64,000 nucleotides of DNA from Neobacillus sp. PS3-34 (GTDB lineage: Bacteria > Bacillota > Bacilli > Bacillales > Cytobacillaceae), in NCBI RefSeq assembly GCF_030915465.1, contig NZ_CP133267.1, positions 1,649,001-1,713,000 on the forward strand. Reading direction: 5' to 3'. Below, piece after piece: positions 57,367-64,000 of this stretch. The translations under genes were made by a program, and so were the position numbers. Position 1 is the stretch's first letter; each line of letters opens with the position of its first letter. Under the pieces are notes generated by a model. That model made no database searches. It saw nothing but the letters and a program-made list of their open reading frames with translations, and was not told the origin of the DNA.

Positions 57367-58331
57367 TTATACCGTGAAGCTTTGTTTTTTATTTACCCTA
57401 TTAAAGTAGCTATCTAAAAAATATCCATTTAACGATGCCAGAACCTGTTGAAAGAGCATCCCCACCACCACCGGGACAGCAACTTGAGCAGGAAAATAGG
57501 AAACCGCCAATACAGCGCCTGCGCTTATATTTCTCATTCCACCGGTAAACGTCAATGAAATTACCGTATCTTTATCCCTTTTTAGAAGCTGTCCGATCGT
57601 AAATGAAGCAAGATAGCCGGTTAACGCAATTAAAAAGACAACAACCGTAATTAGAGCTAATTTAAAACTAAAATTCCGTAAATACGGGGCAACGACAGCT
57701 CCGTTCAGTGCGACTACAAATCCGATTGAAATCTTTGAGAATGGGGCTAAACGCGGGCTTAACGTTTCCTTTACCTTCCCTTTTGTCATCTGATTTAAGA
57801 ACATACCTAAAAGTGACGGTATCACCACCATTTTTAAAAGACCCATCATAATCCCTACAGTATCCATTTCAACTTTTTGACCAATTAAAAGGGACAATGA
57901 CCATGGGACAACAAGCGGGGAAAGCAGCGTATCAATTAAAATGATAGCCAAGGTGATTGCGATGTTTCCTTTATAAATCGAAACCCAGAGAAAGCTTGTA
58001 ATTCCTGTGGGTATCACCATCCCAAGAACAAGCCCTGTAATCGTATAGGCATCTCCGTTAAAAATTAAATGTCCCATTCCCCATGCCAAACGGGCATTCC
58101 GATATGAAGGATTGAGAAGGCAATAATTAATGGAAAAGGACGGATGAAGGCTTCCTTCAAAGATGTGAAATTGGAACTTAAGCTTCCCGCAAACGTCATG
58201 AACGCAAAAATCCATGGAATGAGAAAGGAAAAATCTTTTAAATAGGTGGCAAAAATAACACCTAGGATAACACCTGTTGGAGTTATAAACGGCATCATTT
58301 TCTCCAGTTTTCTATTAATTGTTTGCAGCAT
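57367..58331 (-). CDS. Bile acid:sodium symporter family (BASS) protein, frameshifted as sequenced
   Basis: The repaired 321-residue protein has about nine or ten membrane helices with GVILGVIFATYL at the start, IPTGITSFLWVSIYKGNIAITLAIILIDTLLSP in the middle and GMRNISAGAVLAVSYFP toward the end, all typical of BASS/YocS carriers of organic acids. The frame is lost at 58092-58094 (three G on the plus strand; four restore HIGMPRLAWGMGHLIFNGD). ATG 58331 follows GGAGAG; an in-frame TTG at 58346 is less likely. It follows the rhodanese gene on the same strand and may share its transcript. Confidence 0.85.
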
Positions 58332-58364
58332 TTTCGTTCTCTCCAAGCAGAAATGATATGGCCA

Positions 58365-58679
58365 TTATTTATTTTTGATAAATTCCTTCCAGGCGGTAAT
58401 GCCTCCTTCAAGGACGATTGCATTCATACTTTGTTCAGAAAGGATTGCGGCGCATTTTCCGGCTGAATTCCCGGTTGTGCAAGCCACTACGATTTCCCTG
58501 TCAGCAGGCAGCGAAGCACCCGCATTTTCCCCTTCCAAAATAACGGTTTTTGGAAGATTACGGCTTCCTTCAATATGGTATACGTTAAATTTCTCTTCAG
58601 CCCTAACATCCAAGACATATAGCTCTTCTTTTTTCATTCTATTATACAATTCTTCCGGCGTAATTTTTTTCAAGTTCAT
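58365..58679 (-). CDS. Rhodanese-like sulfurtransferase domain protein
   Basis: The 104-residue single rhodanese domain starts ITPEELYNRMKKEELYVLDVRAEEKFNVYHIEGSRNLP. The active-site loop is VACTTGNSAGK with the catalytic Cys at about residue 67. Single-domain rhodaneses carry persulfide sulfur to acceptors. The stop lies 34 bases before the BASS gene start. The role in this context is unknown. Confidence 0.87.
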   Translation of the reverse strand: MNLKKITPEELYNRMKKEELYVLDVRAEEKFNVYHIEGSRNLPKTVILEGENAGASLPADREIVVACTTGNSAGKCAAILSEQSMNAIVLEGGITAWKEFIKNK

Positions 58680-58734
58680 TTAAAGCACCCCCATTTAAGA
58701 ATACCATCTTTTTTCCTTACGGAGAAAAAAAAGA

Positions 58735-58970
58735 ACAAAAGGCGCAAGCGCCCTGGTTAGCCCCGACAGGCATAAGACGAATCACGCAGGAAATCCCGAT
58801 TTCTGGAGTGATTTGGCTTATGACCCCAAGGGGCTGGGCGCTCCTCGAAAAAGCTATCGCTTTTTCTTCGTGCGAATCATATGCTGCCGAAGCTTTCCTT
58901 GTGGAGCTAGATTAATACAACTGGTAGAAATTATCCACTTCATTCAATTTTATAATTTCCTAAACGACAA
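58735..58970 (+). repeat. Interspersed repeat (copy B), one hairpin module
   Basis: The element starts AAAGGCGCAAGCGCCCTGG, contains GTGATTTGGCTTATGACCCC and one hairpin GAAAAAGC-TATC-GCTTTTTC followed by TTCGTGCGAA, and ends GTGGAGCTAGATTAATA plus about 45 further matching bases. Similarity with 12048-12400 extends through TTTTATAATTTC, including sequence beyond the GGAGCTAG end motif. Confidence 0.75.
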
Positions 58971-59006
58971 AAAAGCGCCAAAGACCGTTAAGTGTCCTTG
59001 GCGCAT
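58968..59006 (-). terminator. Terminator of the amino acid permease gene
   Basis: GCGCCAA and TTGGCGC form the stem around a 16-base loop; the minus-strand exit is TTTTTTG. It follows the stop at 59019. Confidence 0.83.
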
Positions 59007-59018
59007 TCTGAATGAAAG

Positions 59019-60410
59019 TTAGCTTGCTTTATTGATAAAATTCCTGCTTTTTTTATGCAGTCCCTTTCCATAATAAAAGGCAACTAAAAAGGCGATCCAG
59101 AGCGGTCCTACGATGACAGCAATCCTAGTGTCCTCACCATACGCCATCAAGCCTATGACAAGCGCCAGAAAGGCCAATGATACGTAGGATGCCAAAGGGA
59201 ATAATGGCATTTTATACTTTAATCGTCTCTCGTCATCTCCCTTTAGGCTTCGCCTGTACCGGATTTGAGATAATAAAATGACTCCCCATGTCCAGATTGC
59301 CCCGAATGTTGCAATACTCGTTACCCAGGTAAAAACCTTAGCTGGAACAACGTAATTTAGTAAAACGCCCACTAATAATGCTCCCGCAGAAGCAATGACC
59401 GCCATACCTGGGACGCCATTTTTTGTAAGCTTGCGGAAGCTTTCCGGTGCTTCTCCATGGTTTGCCAGGTTAAACAACATCCGGCCAGTGCTGAAGATAC
59501 CGCTGTTGCATGAAGAGAGGGCCGCTGTCAGAACAACAAAGTTAATGATTCCCGCAGCTGCTGGTATTCCGACTTGCTTGAAGGTTAGTACAAACGGGCT
59601 TCCTTTTGTACCAATTTCATTCCATGGATAAATGGACATAACCACAAACAATGCACCAACATAAAAAATCAGAATCCGCCAGAAAACAGAATCGATAGCC
59701 TTCGAAAGAGTTTTTTCCGGATTTTTAACCTCACCAGCTGTGACACCGATCATTTCGATACCTAGGTAAGCGAACATGACCATCTGCAATGACATTAAAA
59801 CACCTTTAATGCCATGCGGGAAAAAGCCGCCGTGATCCCAAAGATTCTTTATGCCTGTGGCAATCCCGCCATTCCCGATTCCAAATGCAATCATTCCAAT
59901 TCCAACAATTATCATTAATACAATCGTTACAATTTTAATAAGAGCAAACCAAAACTCCAGCTCGCCATATGCCTTAACAGCCATGAAATTAACAGTCGTC
60001 ATAATGATAAGTGCTGCCAATGCCCAAATCCAGCGTGGAACGCCCGGGATCCAGTATTCCATATAAATGCCTACAGCTGTAATTTCAGCCATGCATGTTA
60101 CAACCCATAAAAACCAGTAATTCCAGCCAGTTATGTAACCTGGAAGTGGCCCCAAATAATCTCGTGCATATTTACTGAACGAGCCTGCGACAGGATTTTG
60201 GATCGCCATCTCGCCAAGTGCTCTCATGATAAAAAACATAATCAATCCGGCAAATGCATAGCCTAGCAAAATACCAGGCCCAGCTAATTTAATTGCCGAT
60301 GCCGAACCAAGAAACAGCCCTACCCCTATGGCTGCTCCTAATGACATGAGCGTAATATGCCGTTCTTCCAGCCCGCGGTGAAGTTCTCTGTGCTGCGTCG
60401 ATTTTTTCAT
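59019..60410 (-). CDS. APC-family amino acid permease (AAT type, ProY/AnsP/RocE relatives)
   Basis: The 463-residue protein has 12 membrane helices and the signature LHRGLEERHITLMSLGAAIGVGLFLGSASAIKLAGP. Other family segments are NPVAGSFSKYARDYLGPLPGYITGWNYW and FAYLGIEMIGVTAGEVKNPEKTLSKAIDSVFWRI. AAT-type carriers take up single amino acids such as Pro, Ala, Asn or Thr. No metabolic neighbour narrows the substrate. An AGGGGGAG site lies upstream of ATG 60410. Confidence 0.87.
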   Translation of the reverse strand: MKKSTQHRELHRGLEERHITLMSLGAAIGVGLFLGSASAIKLAGPGILLGYAFAGLIMFFIMRALGEMAIQNPVAGSFSKYARDYLGPLPGYITGWNYWFLWVVTCMAEITAVGIYMEYWIPGVPRWIWALAALIIMTTVNFMAVKAYGELEFWFALIKIVTIVLMIIVGIGMIAFGIGNGGIATGIKNLWDHGGFFPHGIKGVLMSLQMVMFAYLGIEMIGVTAGEVKNPEKTLSKAIDSVFWRILIFYVGALFVVMSIYPWNEIGTKGSPFVLTFKQVGIPAAAGIINFVVLTAALSSCNSGIFSTGRMLFNLANHGEAPESFRKLTKNGVPGMAVIASAGALLVGVLLNYVVPAKVFTWVTSIATFGAIWTWGVILLSQIRYRRSLKGDDERRLKYKMPLFPLASYVSLAFLALVIGLMAYGEDTRIAVIVGPLWIAFLVAFYYGKGLHKKSRNFINKAS

Positions 60411-60612
60411 CCCTTTTCTCCCCCTAGTTGGTTTTAAGAATTTTCAGCCCAAGTCCCTTACGTCTACTAAACTAACATTCTCCTCTTTTTTTGTAAAATG
60501 AAAATCATAATAATATTTCGATTATTACATCGATTTTATTACCCGTAAAATATGCTTTTAATCCTTTTTTACTAATTTATTATTTTAGTGTAAGCAGAAA
60601 TAACTAGTAGAA

Positions 60613-60645
60613 AAAGAACAGCACGTTATTATCGTGCTGCCCGAA
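60613..60645 (-). terminator. Terminator of the GNAT gene
   Basis: CAGCACG and CGTGCTG form the stem around TTATTAT; the minus-strand exit is TTCTTTTTC. Confidence 0.75.
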
Positions 60646-60651
60646 ACTTTT

Positions 60652-61215
60652 TTATAATTTTTTAGTAAACCATTCATTTTTCAGCAGTGAAAAACAGCGC
60701 TGGTCCCAATACTCGCCATTGAAGAAGGCATAACCTCTTAATACGCCGTCCTCATTAAAGCCCATTTTTTTCAAAATACTCATTGAAGGGGTGGCATCCA
60801 AATTGGTAAATGCCTCAATACGGTGCAAGCCCATTGTATTAAAACCAAAGTCAATCATCTCATGCATTGCTTCTACCATATAACCCTGACGCCAATAATC
60901 TACTCCCAGGTCATATGCAATTTCCCCTCGTGAACCTCTCATCGTTTCCCAGCCATTATATCCACAGGTACCAATGAGGACATTATCTTCTTTACGAATA
61001 ATCCCCCAGCGGAAGGCTATATTCTCTTCATATAGATTATTCATGAAGGTAATTAGGTTTTCTGCCTGCTCGATACTGGTAAAAGGCGATTCACCCATAT
61101 CCTTCGTGACCAAGGGATTCGAAAGATTTTGGAATACTGACGACGCATCATCCAAATTCATTTTTCTTAAAATAAGACGATTTGTTTCCAGCATAGGAAA
61201 ATTTTCAAATTTCAT
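60652..61215 (-). CDS. GNAT N-acetyltransferase, RimJ/RimL family
   Basis: The 187-residue protein has the RimL opening (FENFPMLETNRLILRKMNLDDA), the acetyl-CoA region (GEIAYDLGVDYWRQGYMVEAMHEMIDFGFNTMGLHRIEAFTN) and the C-terminal LKKMGFNEDGVLR motif. The family acetylates ribosomal proteins, peptides or antibiotics; the acceptor is unknown. Start ATG 61215 has AAGGGG at a long distance. It is monocistronic. Confidence 0.88.
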   Translation of the reverse strand: MKFENFPMLETNRLILRKMNLDDASSVFQNLSNPLVTKDMGESPFTSIEQAENLITFMNNLYEENIAFRWGIIRKEDNVLIGTCGYNGWETMRGSRGEIAYDLGVDYWRQGYMVEAMHEMIDFGFNTMGLHRIEAFTNLDATPSMSILKKMGFNEDGVLRGYAFFNGEYWDQRCFSLLKNEWFTKKL

Positions 61216-61359
61216 ATGTATTTAGTCCCCTTCTAGATTAAATGTATAAATATTATAACTGGGACAGAGGAATAAATATCTATTTTCCCTTCAAATTTCT
61301 ATCTTTTCTTGTAACAAATATGCGGCTTGTTTATGTAAATAGAAGGTAGAACGGGATAT

Positions 61360-61407
61360 CAATAAAAAATAGCACGGGCTCCCCGTCGAGTACCTGTGCC
61401 ATTTTTC
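61360..61407 (-). terminator. Terminator of the Met/Gly-repeat gene
   Basis: GGCAC/GTGC and CTC/GAG form an imperfect stem on the minus strand followed by TATTTTTTATT; it comes about 35 bases after the stop. Confidence 0.65.
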
Positions 61408-61438
61408 ATATCGTATTTGTCCTTATTCAGCTTCGCTA

Positions 61439-62122
61439 TTACTTTTGTCCTTTTCGATATCCTGTACCTGTTGAGCCGGGTTTTTGGGTTGATGGATAAT
61501 AACCTGATTTAGGATAGGTGCCCATTTTAGTTTTCCCCGTCATTGGATAACCCATTTGCTGACCGCCCATTCCTGGCATTTGTCCGCCTCCCATTCCCGG
61601 ATAGCCCATTTGCATGCCACCCATTCCTGGCATTTGTCCGCCTCCCATTCCTGGATAGCCCATTTGCATGCCACCCATTCCTGGCATTTGTCCGCCTCCC
61701 ATTCCTGGATAGCCCATTTGCATGCCACCCATTCCTGGCATTTGTCCGCCTCCCATTCCCGGATAGCCCATTTGCATGCCACCCATTCCTGGCATTTGTC
61801 CGCCTCCCATTCCTGGATAGCCCATTTGCATGCCACCCATTCCTGGCATTTGTCCGCCTCCCATTCCTGGATAGCCCATTTGCATGCCACCCATTCCTGG
61901 CATTTGTCCGCCTCCCATTCCTGGATAGCCCATTTGCATGCCACCCATTCCTGGCATTTGTCCGCCTCCCATTCCTGGATAGCCCATTTGCATGCCACCC
62001 ATTCCTGGCATTTGTCCGCCTCCCATTCCTGGATAGCCCATTTGCATGCCACCCATTCCTGGCATTTGTCCGCCTCCCATTCCTGGGAAGCCTCCCATGC
62101 CGTATTGCCTATTTTCTGCCAT
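61439..62122 (-). CDS. Met/Gly-rich protein with ten tandem 18-residue repeats
   Basis: The 227-residue protein consists of a 13-residue head, ten tandem units of GMGGGQMPGMGGMQMGYP (the last with Gln for one Met) and a basic Tyr/Lys/Gly-rich tail of 34 residues. At DNA level the units are 54 bases long and almost identical, differing mainly by C/T in the CCCGG/CCTGG position. There is no signal peptide, membrane helix or cysteine. AGGAGG precedes ATG 62122. Similar low-complexity proteins occur in spore coats, but I cannot assign a function. The three other long open frames over this region are produced by the 54-bp period and are not genes. Confidence 0.8.
   Translation of the reverse strand: MAENRQYGMGGFPGMGGGQMPGMGGMQMGYPGMGGGQMPGMGGMQMGYPGMGGGQMPGMGGMQMGYPGMGGGQMPGMGGMQMGYPGMGGGQMPGMGGMQMGYPGMGGGQMPGMGGMQMGYPGMGGGQMPGMGGMQMGYPGMGGGQMPGMGGMQMGYPGMGGGQMPGMGGMQMGYPGMGGGQMPGMGGQQMGYPMTGKTKMGTYPKSGYYPSTQKPGSTGTGYRKGQK
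61548..62096. repeat. 54-bp tandem repeat array, ten units
   Basis: Ten head-to-tail copies of a 54-base unit encode the 18-residue repeats of the overlapping gene. The near-identity at synonymous positions points to recent expansion or gene conversion. Confidence 0.92.
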
Positions 62123-62346
62123 TCATTTCTCCTCCTGAGTAAAAAAGATTCACCCATAGTATATGTGTGTGTAATGGAAAGGCCTGGTTGTCTACCTATA
62201 AAAGATAAGAAAAGGGCCCGTCCATTGGGTATTTTCCAGTGCCTAATATTTAAAAATGTATTATCAGCTTTAAAAATCCAGAAAATGAGTCGATTAATTG
62301 ATTGAATATGGTTAAAATCAATACAAAAGCTTTAAAGGGGTAAAAT

Positions 62347-62970
62347 ATGGAAAGCGAAATAATTAAAACATTTGATGAACACGGAAATTACACGGGAACG
62401 GCAAACCGAGAAGAAGTACATAAAAACGGCTTTTGGCACGAAACATTCCACTGCTGGTTTTTAAGCCGTGAAAGAGGAAAAAACTTTCTCTTCTTTCAGA
62501 TTCGCAGTAAGGATAAGAAGGATTATCCGGATTTATTAGACATTACTGCTGCTGGCCATTTATTGGCGCATGAAACAGTTGAAGATGGTATTCGGGAGAT
62601 TGAGGAAGAACTGGGTGTAACAATGTCGTTCGTTGAGCTGGCTTCTTTAGGAATAATTAGAAACTCCATTATTACTGAAACTATGTCTGACAATGAATTA
62701 AGCCACGTTTTTGTCTTAGTATTCGAGGATAGCCTGACGAAATTTAATCTACAAAAAGAAGAAGTTGCAGGAATCGTCAGGGTTGATCTGGATGACTTTG
62801 AATATTTATGGTTTGGCGATGCCGAAGAGATACATGCTGAAGGCTTCGTCGTAGATCATTACGGAAAGAAGGTTACAACGGCCAAGCTTGTGAGGAAAAG
62901 CGATTTCGTAAAGCATGTGGATTCTTATTTTCAACATGTTATAGAACGAATTAGGGAAATTCTAAAGTAA
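62347..62970 (+). CDS. Nudix hydrolase (IPP-isomerase-like/YfcD type)
   Basis: The 207-residue protein has the complete Nudix box GHLLAHETVEDGIREIEEELG (about 77-97) with all metal-binding Glu residues. The N-terminus (TFDEHGNYTGTANREEVHKNGFWHETFHCWF) matches the YfcD subgroup of Nudix proteins resembling isopentenyl diphosphate isomerase. It should hydrolyse a nucleoside diphosphate-linked or related substrate. AAAGGGG precedes ATG 62347. Confidence 0.9.
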   Translation: MESEIIKTFDEHGNYTGTANREEVHKNGFWHETFHCWFLSRERGKNFLFFQIRSKDKKDYPDLLDITAAGHLLAHETVEDGIREIEEELGVTMSFVELASLGIIRNSIITETMSDNELSHVFVLVFEDSLTKFNLQKEEVAGIVRVDLDDFEYLWFGDAEEIHAEGFVVDHYGKKVTTAKLVRKSDFVKHVDSYFQHVIERIREILK

Positions 62971-63047
62971 AAGCCTTTCGTATGTGATTATTAACCCAGA
63001 GCTATTTTTCGAAAAAAAACTCCGGAATCGCGATAGCACGACGATTT

Positions 63048-63087
63048 TCAAAGGGGGTGTCTCAAATCATGAGACACCCCTTTTTAA
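63048..63087. terminator. Shared terminator, convergent Nudix and CAP genes
   Basis: AAGGGGGTGTCTCA pairs with TGAGACACCCCTTTTT around AATCA, with T tracts on both exits. Confidence 0.9.
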
Positions 63088-63095
63088 AAACTGCT

Positions 63096-63995
63096 TTATT
63101 TTCCAATAAACATTTGTGACCAGTAATAACCATTCTTATCGAATCCTACTCCAATATGGGTAAAATTCGGGCTAAGGATATTTTTGCGGTGCCCTTCACT
63201 GTTCATCCAGGCTGTTACAACCTCTTGTGGTGTTCGCTGGCCCATGGCAATATTTTCGCCTGCGGCATTGTAGCTAACGCCAAAGTCCCTCATCATATCA
63301 AACGGAGATCCATAAGTTGGGCTCGTATGTGAAAAATAATGATTTTGTTCCATGTCGACCGATTTCTTTTGGGCGACACCGCTTAATTTTACATCTGCTT
63401 TTAGCGCTGGAAGTCCATTCTTCTTGCGTTGAACGTTTGTTAGGTCAATAACCTGCTGGGCAAAACTGCTGATGCCCTGTGTTGTAGTGCTTTTATTTGG
63501 TGCAGGTGCTGGTGTCTTCGGTGCCGGAGCCGGTGCAGCAGGTCCCTGCGGTTGAGATGGTGGTTTTACAGTTGGCATTTGCTGTTGCGTCGGTGCTTGT
63601 CCAAATTGCTGGCCTGGTGTAGGTCCTGTCTGCCATCTTGGGATTTGAGCAGTAAACCCTTGATTAGGAGCTATTCCCTGTGGCGGAATTACACCTGCAA
63701 AGCCCTCACCCATTGGGATAAACTGATATTTTGACATTTGAACTAATATAGCTCTTGTATGCGGATAAGCATCGCTGTCCATGGTAGTATTCATGCTTGA
63801 GATATTTAAATCTCCCCTGTCCAGCTTGCCGTTCCCATTACCAAGGTGCGGTCTTCGCACGTGGTCGTTATAGTTTTCCGTTAACGGCCCGTTATGGTCA
63901 ATGCGGTCATTATAATCATAACGAACATTACGCGGGTCTAAGCGATTATCATTATAACGGACATGTAGAGGTCCATTATCGCCCCTGTTGTTCAT
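63096..63995 (-). CDS. CAP-domain (YkwD/SCP-like) protein, possibly incomplete at the window edge
   Basis: The 299 residues visible comprise a charged N-terminal region with repeated RYND/DYND/NYND motifs (about 13-45), a Gln/Pro/Ala-rich linker (about 95-170) and a C-terminal CAP domain (about 172-299). The CAP domain has VIDLTNVQRKKNGLPALKADVKLS, HYFSHTSPTYG, AAGENIAMG and HRKNILSPNFTHIGVG, as in Bacillus YkwD-type proteins linked to the spore or cell surface. No signal peptide is seen after ATG 63995, and only five more bases lie before the window edge, so the true start may be outside. Confidence 0.82.
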   Translation of the reverse strand: MNNRGDNGPLHVRYNDNRLDPRNVRYDYNDRIDHNGPLTENYNDHVRRPHLGNGNGKLDRGDLNISSMNTTMDSDAYPHTRAILVQMSKYQFIPMGEGFAGVIPPQGIAPNQGFTAQIPRWQTGPTPGQQFGQAPTQQQMPTVKPPSQPQGPAAPAPAPKTPAPAPNKSTTTQGISSFAQQVIDLTNVQRKKNGLPALKADVKLSGVAQKKSVDMEQNHYFSHTSPTYGSPFDMMRDFGVSYNAAGENIAMGQRTPQEVVTAWMNSEGHRKNILSPNFTHIGVGFDKNGYYWSQMFIGK

Positions 63996-64000
63996 ATTAT

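Noticed and set aside
61548..62096. Regular direct repeats resembling a CRISPR array
   Set aside because: The 54-base units are contiguous without unique spacers and stay in frame as an 18-residue protein repeat; no cas genes are near.
1..64000. Programmed frameshifting as the cause of the many split genes
   Set aside because: The breaks occur in unrelated housekeeping-type families, lack slippery heptamers with downstream structures, and share a homopolymer-contraction pattern typical of sequence error.

Overview
The window reads as chromosome of a low-GC, Gram-positive endospore-former type organism (Bacillaceae, Bacillus sensu lato). The evidence is strong AAGGAGG ribosome binding sites, a T-box leader, sigma-A and a sigma-B-like promoter, and many Bacillus-type genes (YfnA, YfkAB, BrnQ, GSP17M/YflT, HxlR, ThrE halves). 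I see no rRNA, tRNA, prophage, insertion sequence or CRISPR array. An unusual presence is a stand-alone glutaminyl-tRNA synthetase, which most bacilli lack.

Layout. 1-9980: small CopC-like membrane protein, KynB-like hydrolase, WG-repeat/DUF3298 protein, polyferredoxin, T-box-controlled brnQ, CPBP protease, S9 peptidase, Gfo/Idh dehydrogenase. 10080-12500: a 21-bp tandem array, glnS and a composite interspersed repeat. 12501-20587: one minus-strand operon coding a membrane-anchored molybdopterin oxidoreductase of the nitrate reductase type (b-type membrane subunit, catalytic subunit, ferredoxin, Rieske protein), followed by two unknown small genes and its own sensor set (histidine kinase, NarL-type regulator, GAF protein, PAS kinase; NreABC-like). 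20860-24841: a compact locus with a histidine kinase, an HD-GYP protein sharing the same membrane sensor domain, a 22-residue Cys/Trp-rich peptide gene, an attenuator, and a PqqD-like/M50 protease. This is the best candidate for an undescribed peptide system. 25031-35389: amino acid permeases, a dehydrogenase, a chemoreceptor, a heterodimeric ABC exporter. 35588-35978: a perfect promoter with an overlapping inverted repeat driving an apparently non-coding RNA. 36081-48537: stress protein, OPT transporter with a PqqD partner, HxlR-MFS pair, ThrE pair, a c-di-GMP riboswitch plus GGDEF-EAL protein, an amino-acid ABC transporter, a secreted EF-hand-like protein. 48835-63995: CHASE4-GGDEF-EAL protein, secreted metallophosphoesterase, YfkAB, RecQ, bile-acid-symporter-family protein, rhodanese, permease, GNAT, a Met/Gly tandem-repeat protein, Nudix and a CAP-domain protein.

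Recurring theme. About twenty genes are broken by one or two single-base shifts, nearly all repairable by lengthening a short homopolymer by one base, and about a third of these sites touch a GGCC. This looks like sequencing or base-calling error, not decay, so I list each as one CDS with the reconstructed span and say where the frame breaks. Lengths for those genes are after repair. Cyclic-di-GMP is a second theme: one HD-GYP, two GGDEF-EAL proteins and a c-di-GMP-I riboswitch lie within 30 kb.
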